Positions 9,732 through 19,350 are shown, numbered from the stretch's first letter. The stretch is 64,000 nucleotides of DNA from Agrococcus lahaulensis DSM 17612 (GCF_000425105.1 NZ_KE384304.1:147361-211360), one strand, 5' to 3'. A program made the numbers and translations. The notes: generated by a model from the letters alone, not told the origin.

Positions 9732-12700
9732 ATGGGCTGGAACAACCCCGCGATGCCGTGGCGAGAGCTCGAGGGCATCCTCTCCGACCGCGACGTCAGC
9801 GCGGGCCGCACGCCGCACGCGCGCGACCTCGACGAGGCGCGGCGCCGGCGCGTGCGCGTGCCGCAGCCCGGCGCCGTCACGCCCTACGCCGAGCTGCACG
9901 CCCACTCGCACTACTCGTTCCTCGACGGCGCCGCGAGCCCCGCAGAGCTCGTCACCGAGGCGCGCCGGCTCGGCCTCGAGGCGCTCGCGCTCGTCGACCA
10001 CGACGGGCTCTACGGCGCGGTGCGCTTCGCCGAGGCGGCCGCCGAGGCCGAGCTGCCGACCGTCTTCGGCACCGAGTTCTCGATCGGCCTCGACGAGCCG
10101 CAGAACGGCGTGCCCGACCCGGGCGGCAGCCACCTCGTCGCGCTCGCGACCGGCCCGGCCGGCTACACGGCGCTCGCGACCGCGCTCACCGACGGCTACC
10201 TCGCGACCGACGCGAAGGGCGCGCCGGGTGAGAAGGGCAGGCCCGTCTTCGAGCTCGAGCGGCTCGCCGAGACGGCGCGCGGCGAGTGGATGATCCTCTC
10301 GGGGTGCCGCAAGGGCGCCGTCCGCCAGGCGCTCGGCGACGCCGACCCGGATGGGGCGGATGCGGCGGGCCGCGAGCTCGACCGGCTCGCGTCGCTCTTC
10401 GGCCGAGACCGCGTCGTGGTGGAGCTGAGCGACATCGGCGACCCGCGCGACTTCGAGCGCAACCGCGCGCTCGCGGCACTCGGCGAGGCGCGCGGCCTGC
10501 CGGTGATCGCGACGACGAACGCGCACATCGCGAGCCCCGCGCAGCAGCGGCTCGGCGACGCGGTCGCGGCGGTGCGCGCGCGCCGCTCGATCGACGAGCT
10601 CGACGCGTGGCTGCCCGCCGGTGGCGTCCCGTCGCTCCGCGCGGGCGACGTGATGGCCCGCCGCTTCCGGCGCTTCCCCGGCGCGATCGACACCGCCGCC
10701 GCCCTCGGTCGCGAGCTCGCCTTCGACCTGCGCGCCGCATCCCCTCGCCTTCCCCGGGTGCCGGTGCCCGAGGGGCACTCGCCCATGAGCTGGCTGCGCG
10801 CGCTCGTCGCCGAGCGGCTGCCGCGCGTCTACGACGTCGACGGCGCGGGCCGCCCGAGCCCCGAGGTCGAGGCGCGGCTCGAGCACGAGCTCGGGCTCAT
10901 CGATCGGAAGGGCTTCGCCGGCTACTTCCTCATCGTCTTCGAGATCGCCGACTTCGCGCACCGGCAGGGCATCCTCTGCCAGGGCCGCGGCAGCGCGGTC
11001 GCGAGCGCGGTGTGCTTCATCCTCGGCATCACCGCCGTCGACCCCATCCGCTACAAGCTGCCGTTCGAGCGCTTCATCTCGATGATGCGCGAGGAGGAGC
11101 CCGACATCGACATCGACTTCGACGCCGGCAGGCGCGAGGAGGTCATCCAGCACGTCTACGAGCGCTACGGGCGCCGCAACGCCGCGCAGGTCGCGAACGT
11201 CATCACCTACCGGCCGAAGTCGGCGGTGCGCGACGCGGCGAAGGCGCTCGGCTACGCCGTCGGCCAGCAGAACGCGTGGTCGAAGTCGGTCGAGTCGTAC
11301 TCGAAGCCCGACGTCGACGGGATGCCCGAGGACGTCGCGCTGCTCGCCGCCGAGTTCCTGCACGCGCCGCGCCACCTCGGCATCCACTCGGGCGGCATGG
11401 TGCTCACCGACGAGCCAGTCGGCTCGGTGTGCCCGATCGAGCCGGCGCGCATGCCGGGCCGCACGGTGCTGCAGTGGGACAAGGACGACTGCGAGTGGAT
11501 GGGCCTCGTGAAGTTCGACCTGCTCGGCCTCGGCATGCTCGGCGCCATCTCGCACACGCTCGAGCTCGCGCGCGAGCACCTCGGCGAGGAGTGGTCGATC
11601 GCGTCGATCCCCGCCGAGGAGGCGGGCGTCTACGACATGCTGTGCGAGGCGGATGCGGTGGGCGTGTTCCAGGTCGAGTCGCGCGCGCAGATGGCGACCC
11701 TCCCGCGCCTCAAGCCGCGCTGCTTCTACGACCTCGTGATCGAGATCGCGCTCATCCGCCCCGGCCCCATCCAGGGCGGCGCGGTGCACCCCTACATCCG
11801 CCGCCGCACGGGCGCCGAGCCCGTGAGCTACCCGCACGAGCTGCTCGTGCCGGTGCTCGAGCGCACGCTCGGGGTGCCGCTGTTCCAGGAGCAGCTCATG
11901 CAGATGTCGGTCGCGGTCGGCGGCTTCGACGCCGCCGAGGCCGACCAGCTGCGGCGCGCGATCGGCTCGAAGCGCTCGCGCGAGCGCATCGAGGCGCTCA
12001 AGGCGAAGCTCTTCGCCGGCATGGCCGCGAACGGCGTCGACGACGCGACGGCCGAGTCGATCTACCGCAAGATCGAGGCGTTCGCGGGCTTCGGCTTCGC
12101 CGAGTCGCACTCGCTCGCGTTCGGCAAGCTCGTCTACGCCTCCTCGTGGCTCAAGCTGCACTACCCGGCGGCGTTCCTCGCGGGGCTGCTGCGCAGCCAG
12201 CCGATGGGGTTCTGGTCGCCGCAGACGCTCGTGAAGGATGCGCTGCGGCACGGGGTCGAGACGCTGCGCCCGTGCGTGGTGCGCTCGGCCGCCGTCGCGG
12301 GCCTCGAGCGGCACGGCGAGCGCCGACCCGGGCTCGACGCGTGCCTCGAGCGGGAGCAGCCGCCCGTGCCGCCCGTCGCGACCGAGTCGCTCGCCGCGCG
12401 CGACGGGCACCGCCGCGACGCGGGCTTCGCGGTGCGGATGGGGCTCGCGAGCGTCGCGGGCGTCGGCGAGGCGGCGGCCGAGCGCATCGTCGCCGCGCGC
12501 GAGGCGGCGCCGCTGCAGGGCATCCACGACCTCGCACGCCGCGCCGACCTCGACCGCGGCGAGCTCGAGGCGCTCGCGACCGCCGGCGCGCTCGACGGGC
12601 TCGGCGTCAGCCGCCGAGAGGGGCTGTGGCTCGCGGGCCCCGCCTCGGCCGAGCGGGAGGATCAGCTCGAGGGCTCGCAGCTCGTCATCCAGCCGCCGCT

Positions 12701-13124
12701 GCTGCCGATGCTCTCGGCCTCCGAGCAGGTGGCGCTCGACATCTGGTCGACGGGCGTCGCGACCGACGACCACCCGGTGCGGCACGCGCGCCCCATGCTC
12801 GACGCGCGCGGCGTGCTCCCGATCGCGCGGCTCGCCGACGCCGAGCCCGGCCGGCGCGTGCAGACGGCGGGCATCGTCACGCACCGGCAGCGGCCGAGCA
12901 CCGCGCAGGGCGTGACCTTCATGAACCTCGAGGACGAGACGGGGATGCTCAACGTCATCATCTCGAAGGGGCTGTGGGCGCACTCGCGGCAGGTCGCGCG
13001 GCACTCGCCCGCGCTCATCGTGCGCGGCATGCTGCAGCGCACGCCCGAGGGCGTCATCGCGGTGCTCGCCGACCGGCTCGACCGCTTCGAGGTGCCGAGC
13101 CCCGGCTCGCGCGACTTCTCCTGA
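9732..13124 (+). CDS. dnaE2: DnaE2 error-prone DNA polymerase III alpha subunit
   Basis: A 1130-residue C-family polymerase of the DnaE2 (ImuC) type, the catalytic subunit that copies damaged templates in the mutasome. An N-terminal PHP domain starts at ELHAHSHYSFLDG and includes LVDHDGLYG. The palm contains PDIDIDFD at about residues 457-464, giving the catalytic aspartates. RPGPIQGGAVHPYIRRR, GVPLFQEQLMQM and FAGFGFAESHSLAFGKLVYASSWLK are DnaE hallmarks. A C-terminal OB-fold region (VTFMNLEDETGMLNVIISKGLW) ends it without the long tau-binding tail of replicative DnaE1. Length is typical for DnaE2. A near-perfect SOS box lies about 45 bp upstream. Confidence is very high. Confidence 0.97.
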   Translation: MGWNNPAMPWRELEGILSDRDVSAGRTPHARDLDEARRRRVRVPQPGAVTPYAELHAHSHYSFLDGAASPAELVTEARRLGLEALALVDHDGLYGAVRFAEAAAEAELPTVFGTEFSIGLDEPQNGVPDPGGSHLVALATGPAGYTALATALTDGYLATDAKGAPGEKGRPVFELERLAETARGEWMILSGCRKGAVRQALGDADPDGADAAGRELDRLASLFGRDRVVVELSDIGDPRDFERNRALAALGEARGLPVIATTNAHIASPAQQRLGDAVAAVRARRSIDELDAWLPAGGVPSLRAGDVMARRFRRFPGAIDTAAALGRELAFDLRAASPRLPRVPVPEGHSPMSWLRALVAERLPRVYDVDGAGRPSPEVEARLEHELGLIDRKGFAGYFLIVFEIADFAHRQGILCQGRGSAVASAVCFILGITAVDPIRYKLPFERFISMMREEEPDIDIDFDAGRREEVIQHVYERYGRRNAAQVANVITYRPKSAVRDAAKALGYAVGQQNAWSKSVESYSKPDVDGMPEDVALLAAEFLHAPRHLGIHSGGMVLTDEPVGSVCPIEPARMPGRTVLQWDKDDCEWMGLVKFDLLGLGMLGAISHTLELAREHLGEEWSIASIPAEEAGVYDMLCEADAVGVFQVESRAQMATLPRLKPRCFYDLVIEIALIRPGPIQGGAVHPYIRRRTGAEPVSYPHELLVPVLERTLGVPLFQEQLMQMSVAVGGFDAAEADQLRRAIGSKRSRERIEALKAKLFAGMAANGVDDATAESIYRKIEAFAGFGFAESHSLAFGKLVYASSWLKLHYPAAFLAGLLRSQPMGFWSPQTLVKDALRHGVETLRPCVVRSAAVAGLERHGERRPGLDACLEREQPPVPPVATESLAARDGHRRDAGFAVRMGLASVAGVGEAAAERIVAAREAAPLQGIHDLARRADLDRGELEALATAGALDGLGVSRREGLWLAGPASAEREDQLEGSQLVIQPPLLPMLSASEQVALDIWSTGVATDDHPVRHARPMLDARGVLPIARLADAEPGRRVQTAGIVTHRQRPSTAQGVTFMNLEDETGMLNVIISKGLWAHSRQVARHSPALIVRGMLQRTPEGVIAVLADRLDRFEVPSPGSRDFS

Positions 13125-13130
13125 CCGCGA

Positions 13131-13178
13131 CGACGAGGGCCCGCGCCGAGCCGGTGGCTCGGGCGCGGGCCCTCGTCG
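13131..13178. terminator. Bidirectional terminator hairpin
   Basis: A perfect 17-bp stem (13131-13147 with 13162-13178) is extended by an inner GAGCC/GGCTC stem. It lies between the convergent stops of dnaE2 and the nuclease gene. There is no long T-tract, as is common in high-GC actinobacteria. Confidence 0.85.
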
Positions 13179-13206
13179 CAGCCGCTGTCCGCGGCTGCTC
13201 AGCGGC

Positions 13207-16200
13207 TCAGCAGCCGGTGCGCCACGCCCCCGGCGACAGCGAGGGCAGGCCGCCCACGTTGTAGACCGTCGTCGGCTCGAGCTCGGCGATGCGCTCCGCG
13301 ACGTCGAGCGTCACGCACGAGCGAGCTGCGAGCAGCACCGGGGCGTCGTGCGCGCCCGCGACCATCGAGGCCGAGAGGGCGTCGGGGAAGTTGAACCCGG
13401 TCGCCATCGCGATCGCCTGGTCGTCGCCTCCCGCGACGAAGCGCTCGACGAGCATGGCGTTCGTCGCGTAGCGGTCGGAGCCCGCGAAGCGCTCGACCGC
13501 CGTCACCCCGCGGTAGCCGACGACCGCGGCGTCGCTCACCGAGGCGCGTGCGCCGAGCACCGTCGCCGAGTCGACCTCGAGCGACTCGAGCGCGGCGACC
13601 GTGTACGGGCTCGCCGAGGCCTGCGGCGTCAGCAGCACCGGCACGTCGCCGATGGCCGAGGCCGTGCCGCTCGCCGAGACGGCGTCGGCGAACAGCTGGC
13701 CGCTCGCGATGAACGCGTGCTCGGCCGTGCCGAAGTACCGCTCGGCGACGAGCGCCGCCGTCTCGTAGCGGTCGGCACCGGCGATGCGCTCGACGGTCGC
13801 GCCCGGCACGATGTCGAGCACGCTCCGCACGACGGCCGACGACACCGACGAGGGGCCGCCGAGCACCGTGACCCGCTCGGGCTGCAGGCGCTCGAGCTCC
13901 TCGGCGGTCACGTCGAGCAGTCGGCCGCCCGGCGTGAGCAGCAGGCTCTCGCCGGCGCGAGCGGCTGCGGGACCCGCGGCGAGCGCGTCGGCGAAGATCT
14001 GGCCCGACGCGAGCACGACATCCGTGCCCGGCTCGAACGTGTCGGCCGACACGAGCGCGTTCGTCTCGTAGCGGTCATCGCCCGCGTAGTCGACGACGGT
14101 CGCCTTGACAGGCGGCAGCGCCTCCCACGCGAGGCCGATCACGACGGCGTCGTGGTCGCTCGCACGGTAGGGGTCGGGCGCGAAGAGCGCGTCCTGCGCC
14201 GGCTGCTTGAACGCCATCGTGTAGTCGATGAGGCTCACCTCGTCGGCGTTCGCGTGCCACGCGGCGGCGCCGGCGACGAAGGGCATGAGCCCGGCGTCGG
14301 CGAGGCCGTAGTCGAGGTAGCCGAGCTGGCCGTCGAAGACGTACGTGTACGCCTCCTCGCCCTGGAACTCCTCCAGCAGATCCGTGTAGCCGGCCGCCTC
14401 GAGCGTCGTGATCGGGTCCTCGTGGTCGTAGGCGTTGAGGTCGCCGATGATGAGGGAGCCCTCGGCGCCCTGCCCCGTCGGGTCGCCCTCGAGCCAGTCG
14501 GCGAGCGCCGCGGCTGCCGCGGTGCGCACGTCGTTGCAGTTGCCCTGCTCGGGCGCGCCCACATCGCCGGGGCACGCGGAGCCCTTCGACTTCAAGTGGT
14601 TGACCGCGACGGTGAGGATGCGGTCGGTCTCGAGGTCGCGGAACGACTGCGCGAGCGCGGGGCGGTTGTAGGCGGTGTCGAAGCGCGGGTCGATCGACTC
14701 GTCGAGCGCCGCGAAGGCGCCGGCCGGCTCGACGAGCGCGGGCTGGTAGATGAGCGCCGTCGTGATGGCGTCGGTGCCGAGCGTGCCGGTGTCGATGCCG
14801 GCCCAGCGCTCGTCACCCGCGACCTCGTTGAGCGCCGCGACGAGCGTCTCGAGCGCGACGCCGTCGTTGTTCTCGATCTCGAGCAGGCCCACGATCGCCG
14901 AGTCGAGCTCGTCGATCGCGGCGACGATCTTCGCCTCCTGGCGCTCGAACTCCTCGGCCGTGACCGCACCGCGGTCGTCGAGCGTCGTGAAGTAGTTCAG
15001 CACGTTGAACGAGGCGATCTCGAGCGAGGCGCCCTCGATCTCGGGCGCAGCCGGGCGCTCGTTCACCGGGGTGTAGGTGCCGGGCTCGGTGGGCTGGAGC
15101 TTCCACGCCGAGTTGCGGAAGTCGAGCACGCCCGTGAGGCCCGTGATCGTGTCGCCGCCGCGGAAGTCGTTCTCGAGCGTGAACTCCTCGAGGTTGCCGG
15201 GGTGGATCGCCGGGTCGGCGTTCTGCGACGAGCGGCCATCGTCGACGGTGATGCGGTTCTCGGCGTTCGCGGCGCGCACGGCGGCGGCCTCGGCCGAGCC
15301 GGGCGCGGCGACCGCGGTCGGCTGCATCTGGCGATCGGTGCCGAGCACGACCTCGCCGTAGCGGCCGAAGTTGAAGTACTCGAGGATCGAGAGCTCCTGC
15401 GGGAGCGTCACGAGCATGCCCTCGAAGCGCTCCTCGTCGGCGATCGGCAGCTCGAGAGCGACGGGCGCGGGCATCGTGCCCTCGCCGCAGTCGAGGATCG
15501 AGGCGTTCGAGAGCTGCGTCTGGCCGAAGGCCTCGCCCGCGGTGCCCGTGACGGTCACGAGGTCGCCCTCGGCGACGTCGGTGGCACCGGGGCCGTAGAC
15601 GAAGACGGCGTCGCTCGTGGTGGCGTCGCCGTCACCGGCGTCCTGCAGGTGGAAGCCGTCGAAGCCGCCCTCCTGCCAGTCGCCGACGACCGTGCCGCGC
15701 ACGGTCACGAGCTGGCCCGCGACGGGCGTGGTCTCGCCCGCGCCCTGCACGGAGCCGATCGTCACCGCATCCGACTCGCACGTGATGTCGGTCGGGGGCT
15801 CCTGCACCTCGACGACGCGGTTCGCGGTGCCCGGGGTGTTCCACGCCTGTCCGGCGTCGGGCGTCGAGCCCTCGAAGCCGGCGATGCCGGCGCCGTTGAA
15901 GGCGTTGCGCACCCAGTCGGCCGCGCTGTCGGTGTCCGTGCCGTCGGGCACGCGGCTCGCGCCGCCCACGGTCGTCGAGCCCCCGTCGAAGCCCCGGTCG
16001 AGGATCGTGCCCCACGCGAGATCGCCGGCGTCGGCGTCGAGGACGCCGACCGCGTCGATCACGGTGAACCCGACACCCTCGTCGATCACGCCGTCCTTGT
16101 CGGCGTCGACGACCTGGCCGCCGGTCGCGGTGCCCTGCACGAGCAGGATCGAGGCGGAGCCGTTCTGGATGCCGTTGGTCGCGTAGCGCAGCACGCCGAA

Positions 16201-16476
16201 GCCGCTCGCGTCGATCGCCGGCGCGGCATCGGCCCGGATGACCTTGCCCTGGTTGCTGTTCGAGTCGCCCTCGACGAGGACGATCATGTGACCGCTCAGG
16301 TCGGTGGCCGGGGCCGCGTGGATCTCGACGAACTCAGCGTTCGTGTCGGTCCCGTTGACGTCAGCCGAGAACTCGTTGATGACAGGGTGCTCCGCGGCGA
16401 CAGCCGGGGAGGCGACCAGGCCCGTGAGGGCCAGCGCGGCGACTGTTCCAGTGCCGAGCATCGTGCGTGCGCGCAT
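13207..16476 (-). CDS. Wall-bound extracellular nuclease (ExeM/NucH type) with CWB2 repeats
   Basis: A 1089-residue secreted nuclease. Domain order: signal peptide (about 1-27, ending AVAA); lamin-tail-like domain (VINEFSADVNGTDTNAEFVEI); an OB-like nuclease-associated region (VTVRGTVVGDWQEGGFDGFHLQD); an endonuclease/exonuclease/phosphatase domain (about 485-790) with ASFNVLNYF, GLLEIENNDGVALETLV, VNHLKSKGSACPGD, GDLNAYDHEDPI and the catalytic ASDHDAVV; then three cell-wall-binding type 2 repeats marked by DDRYETN, ADRYETA and SDRYATN. It should degrade extracellular DNA while held to the wall by the repeats, possibly freeing phosphate or nucleosides. The minus-strand ATG is preceded by CGGAG. 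ExeM-like enzymes are known; the CWB2 fusion is the notable part. Confidence 0.9.
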   Translation of the reverse strand: MRARTMLGTGTVAALALTGLVASPAVAAEHPVINEFSADVNGTDTNAEFVEIHAAPATDLSGHMIVLVEGDSNSNQGKVIRADAAPAIDASGFGVLRYATNGIQNGSASILLVQGTATGGQVVDADKDGVIDEGVGFTVIDAVGVLDADAGDLAWGTILDRGFDGGSTTVGGASRVPDGTDTDSAADWVRNAFNGAGIAGFEGSTPDAGQAWNTPGTANRVVEVQEPPTDITCESDAVTIGSVQGAGETTPVAGQLVTVRGTVVGDWQEGGFDGFHLQDAGDGDATTSDAVFVYGPGATDVAEGDLVTVTGTAGEAFGQTQLSNASILDCGEGTMPAPVALELPIADEERFEGMLVTLPQELSILEYFNFGRYGEVVLGTDRQMQPTAVAAPGSAEAAAVRAANAENRITVDDGRSSQNADPAIHPGNLEEFTLENDFRGGDTITGLTGVLDFRNSAWKLQPTEPGTYTPVNERPAAPEIEGASLEIASFNVLNYFTTLDDRGAVTAEEFERQEAKIVAAIDELDSAIVGLLEIENNDGVALETLVAALNEVAGDERWAGIDTGTLGTDAITTALIYQPALVEPAGAFAALDESIDPRFDTAYNRPALAQSFRDLETDRILTVAVNHLKSKGSACPGDVGAPEQGNCNDVRTAAAAALADWLEGDPTGQGAEGSLIIGDLNAYDHEDPITTLEAAGYTDLLEEFQGEEAYTYVFDGQLGYLDYGLADAGLMPFVAGAAAWHANADEVSLIDYTMAFKQPAQDALFAPDPYRASDHDAVVIGLAWEALPPVKATVVDYAGDDRYETNALVSADTFEPGTDVVLASGQIFADALAAGPAAARAGESLLLTPGGRLLDVTAEELERLQPERVTVLGGPSSVSSAVVRSVLDIVPGATVERIAGADRYETAALVAERYFGTAEHAFIASGQLFADAVSASGTASAIGDVPVLLTPQASASPYTVAALESLEVDSATVLGARASVSDAAVVGYRGVTAVERFAGSDRYATNAMLVERFVAGGDDQAIAMATGFNFPDALSASMVAGAHDAPVLLAARSCVTLDVAERIAELEPTTVYNVGGLPSLSPGAWRTGC

Positions 16477-16580
16477 AGATCCACTCCGTTGAGGTGCAGG
16501 GTGCTCCTGAACCTAGCCGCACCCGGCGACATGCGCACCGTTGCGAGGTGAACAGCGGGTGACACGCCGCCCGCGACGCG

Positions 16581-17432
16581 TCAGCGGAAGATGATCGTGC
16601 GCTGCCCGTCGAGCAGCACGCGGTCCTCGGCGAACCACTGCACGGCGCGCGAGAGCGTGCGCGACTCGACGTCCTGGCCGATCGCGACGAGCTGCGCGGG
16701 GCTCTGCGTGTGGTCGACGCGCTCGACGTTCTGCTCGATGATCGGGCCCTCGTCGAGATCGCTCGTGACGAAGTGCGCGGTCGCCCCGATGAGCTTCACG
16801 CCGCGCGCGTGCGCCTGCCGGTAGGGGTTCGCACCCTTGAAGCCGGGCAGGAAGGAGTGGTGGATGTTGATGAGCCGGCCCTCGAGCGCCTCGCACAGCT
16901 CGGGGGAGAGGATCTGCATGTAGCGGGCGAGCACGACGAGCTCGACGCCCTCCCGCTCGACGACCTCGAGCATCCGTCGCTCGAACGCGGCCTTCGAGTC
17001 GGCGTCGACGACCGGCGCGTGCTCGAAGGGCACGCCGTAGAACGCGGCGAGGCCCGCGAGGTCGGGGTGGTTCGACATCACGAGCGGGATGTCGACCGAG
17101 AGCTGCCCGGCGCGCTGGCGGAAGAGCATGTCGTTGAGGCAGTGGGCGGCCTTCGACACGAGCACGAGCGTCTTGAGCGGCCGGGCGACGTCGTCGAGCT
17201 GCCACTGCATGCCGTAGCGCTCGACGACCGGCGCGAGCTGCACCTCGAAGTCGCCGCGCTCGGCCTCGGCCTCGACCTGCAGGCGCATGAAGAAGCGGTC
17301 GGTGTCGGCGGAGGAGAACTGCTGCGACTCGGTGATGTTGCCGCCGCACGCCACGATCGCGCCGGTGATGGCGTGGACGATGCCGGGCCGGTCGTCGCAG
17401 ACGATCGAGAGGATCCAGTGGTTGGCGCTCAT
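16581..17432 (-). CDS. purU: Formyltetrahydrofolate deformylase PurU
   Basis: A 283-residue enzyme hydrolysing 10-formyl-THF to formate and THF, balancing one-carbon pools. An N-terminal ACT domain (LSIVCDDRPGIVHAITGAI) is followed by a formyltransferase-like domain with VMSNHPDLAGLAAFYGVPF, the catalytic INIHHSFLPGFKGANPY and IGATAHFVTSDLDEGPIIEQ. The Asn/His/Asp triad of the family is present. The ATG follows a minus-strand TAGGAT hexamer (17440-17445) by seven bases, so it is probably leaderless. It is functionally related to glyA-folD about 8.5 kb away but not in an operon with them. Confidence 0.95.
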   Translation of the reverse strand: MSANHWILSIVCDDRPGIVHAITGAIVACGGNITESQQFSSADTDRFFMRLQVEAEAERGDFEVQLAPVVERYGMQWQLDDVARPLKTLVLVSKAAHCLNDMLFRQRAGQLSVDIPLVMSNHPDLAGLAAFYGVPFEHAPVVDADSKAAFERRMLEVVEREGVELVVLARYMQILSPELCEALEGRLINIHHSFLPGFKGANPYRQAHARGVKLIGATAHFVTSDLDEGPIIEQNVERVDHTQSPAQLVAIGQDVESRTLSRAVQWFAEDRVLLDGQRTIIFR

Positions 17433-17459
17433 CCGCTCGATCCTACGAGCGATCGCACC

Positions 17460-17759
17460 TCACTCCGGCCGCGACCCCTCCGGCCACTCCGGCTCGGGCA
17501 GCGCGTCGGCGACGAGGTCGAGGAGCGCGTCGACGTCGGCGGGGCGGTAGCGCGCGCCGCTCAGCGCGATCGTCGAGGGGAGCGAGACGGCACCCGCGAT
17601 CACCTCGGCGAGCGCGGCCTCGCCGCCCGCGGACTCGGGGTCGGCGGCGAAGGCGAGCACGCGTGCGCGCCACGCGTCGACCGCCGGAGCGGGGTAGCCG
17701 GGCTGCCACGCGCTCGCGAAGTGCAGGGGCAGGGCGGTGATCGCCTCGGAGGTCAGCAC
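17460..17759 (-). CDS. Small DivIVA-like repeat protein
   Basis: A 99-residue protein of unknown function that looks like a diverged relative of its upstream neighbour (17778-18077). Two weak copies of an F-x(n)-GY-x(n)-VDxxLxxV pattern can be seen: HFASAWQPGYPAPAVDAWRARV and ARYRPADVDALLDLVADAL. In the neighbour these are clear DivIVA-type segments. The GTG start is preceded by a minus-strand TACGCT hexamer (17766-17771) six bases away. The ORF and codon bias look real, but homology to DivIVA proteins is only inferred. Confidence 0.6.
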   Translation of the reverse strand: MLTSEAITALPLHFASAWQPGYPAPAVDAWRARVLAFAADPESAGGEAALAEVIAGAVSLPSTIALSGARYRPADVDALLDLVADALPEPEWPEGSRPE

Positions 17760-17777
17760 AGGGCAAGCGTAGGGGCG

Positions 17778-18077
17778 CTACGCGCCCGCGGGACCCCGGA
17801 GTGCCGCGGCCTCGAGCGATCGCAGCGCCGTCTCGGCGCGATCGAGGAAGTCGTCGACCTCGAGCTGCGCGTAGCCCTCGCGGAACGTCGTGACCGCGAA
17901 GCGCTGGGCCGGGATGTCCTCGGCGAGCACCTCGATGCCGTCGCCGGCGCCCTCGGCGTAGGCCCGCAGCGTGCGCGCGACGCGGTCGAGGAAGCCGTCG
18001 ACCGCGTCCATGTCGTAGCCCGGGCCGAAGCGGGTGGTCGCGAACGCGGCGGCGATGACGTCATCGGCGGTGAGCAC
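17778..18077 (-). CDS. DivIVA-domain-containing protein
   Basis: A 99-residue protein with two copies of the DivIVA/Wag31 N-terminal-like motif: FATTRFGPGYDMDAVDGFLD and FAVTTFREGYAQLEVDDFLD, each followed by a short helix. The motif corresponds to the membrane-curvature-binding part of DivIVA, but the long coiled coil of true DivIVA is missing, so this is a small accessory member. The GTG start follows a minus-strand TAGCAT hexamer (18084-18089) by six bases (leaderless). It is divergent from the MFS gene and upstream of a related small gene. Role in polar growth or division is an inference. Confidence 0.7.
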   Translation of the reverse strand: MLTADDVIAAAFATTRFGPGYDMDAVDGFLDRVARTLRAYAEGAGDGIEVLAEDIPAQRFAVTTFREGYAQLEVDDFLDRAETALRSLEAAALRGPAGA

Positions 18078-18112
18078 GGGCCGATGCTATCGGCGGCATA
18101 GGCTTGCCGGTC

Positions 18113-19342
18113 GTGAGCGAGCAGTCGACGACCCAGGCGGGGAAGGCAGCGGACCGCTTCCCGACCGCCGCGCTCGCGGTGCTCGCGCTCGCCGTCTTCA
18201 CGAACATCTCCGTCGAGATGCTGCCGATGGGCCTGCTGCTGCCGATGAGCCGCGAGCTCGGCGTCAGCGAGGGCGCCATCGGGCTGCTCGTGACCATCTT
18301 CGCCTTCACCGTCGTCGCGTCGTCGACGACGCTCGTCCGCCTGACCCGACGCATCCCCCGTCATCTGCTCGTCATCTCGGTGCTCGTGGTGTTCGGCCTC
18401 AGCTGCTTCGGCTCGGCGCTCGCGCCTGACTACGCGTGGTCGGTCGCCTTCCGCGTCATCGGCGGCATCGCGCATGGGGTCTTCTGGACGGTCGTCGGCG
18501 CCTACGCCGCCTACCTCGTCAAGCCGCACCAGCTCGCGCGCGCCGTCGCGATCACCTCGGCGGGCGGCTCGTTCGCGTACGTGCTCGGGCTGCCGCTCGC
18601 GACGCTGCTCGGCCAGCTCATCGGGTGGCGCTGGTCGTTCGCGCTGTTCGGCGCCGTGTGCCTCGCGGTCGCGGTCGCGGTGTGGCGGCTGCTGCCGCCC
18701 GTCGACCACCTGCGCGATCGCGCGACGACCTCGACCGGATCGATCGCGCTGCCCGACCCCGGGCCTGGCAAGAGCGTGCGCGGCGTCGCGCTCGCGATCC
18801 TCTCGACGACCGTCGTCATGCTCGGCCACTACGCGCTCTACACCTACGTCTCGCCGTTCCTCGTCGATCACGCGGGCGTGCCCGAGTCGTGGCTCTCGGG
18901 CGCGCTGTTCGGCTACGGCGTCGTCGGCATCGCGGCGGTGCTCGCGATCGCGCTGTGGCTCGGCAAGCGGCCGACGGCCGCGACGCTCGCGATGCTCGTC
19001 GCCGGCATCGCCGCGATGCTCGCGCTCGGGCTCTCGCAGCACGTCGTGCTCACGGTCGCGGCGGTGATGCTGTGGGCGTTCTCGCTCGGCGCGCTCCCGG
19101 CGCTGCTGCAGACCCGGCAGCTGCAGGCGACCCCCGAGCGGCTGCTGCAGCAGGCGACCGCCTGGTACACGACCGGCTTCAACGTCGGCATCGGCGCGGG
19201 AGCGCTGCTCGGTGCCTTCGTGCTCGACGCGATCGGCGTCGGCGCGCTGCCGTGGGCGCTGCTCGTCGGGCTCTCGATCGCGCTCGTGCTCGTCTCGAGC
19301 GACGTGGCGCTGCACCGGCGCGACCTCGCGCGGCTCGGCTGA
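18113..19342 (+). CDS. MFS transporter (DHA1/AraJ-like)
   Basis: A major facilitator superfamily permease of 409 residues with about twelve hydrophobic helices. It resembles the arabinose-efflux/drug:H+ antiporter-1 group: VFTNISVEMLPMGLLLPM in helix 1, LVRLTRRIPRHLLVI in the loop 2-3 region, and ITSAGGSFAYVLGLPLATLLGQ in helix 5 with the efflux-type Gly/Pro pattern. The substrate is unknown. A TTG nine bases upstream could extend the frame, but I prefer the GTG at 18113, which follows a TAGGCT hexamer (18099-18104) by eight bases. It runs toward the LysR gene and is separated from it by only 8 bp. Confidence 0.85.
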   Translation: MSEQSTTQAGKAADRFPTAALAVLALAVFTNISVEMLPMGLLLPMSRELGVSEGAIGLLVTIFAFTVVASSTTLVRLTRRIPRHLLVISVLVVFGLSCFGSALAPDYAWSVAFRVIGGIAHGVFWTVVGAYAAYLVKPHQLARAVAITSAGGSFAYVLGLPLATLLGQLIGWRWSFALFGAVCLAVAVAVWRLLPPVDHLRDRATTSTGSIALPDPGPGKSVRGVALAILSTTVVMLGHYALYTYVSPFLVDHAGVPESWLSGALFGYGVVGIAAVLAIALWLGKRPTAATLAMLVAGIAAMLALGLSQHVVLTVAAVMLWAFSLGALPALLQTRQLQATPERLLQQATAWYTTGFNVGIGAGALLGAFVLDAIGVGALPWALLVGLSIALVLVSSDVALHRRDLARLG

Positions 19343-19350
19343 CGCCCGGT

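Noticed and set aside
9609-13004. A long minus-strand frame opposite dnaE2
   Set aside because: It is an Arg/Ala/Glu-rich shadow of a textbook dnaE2; no domain is visible.
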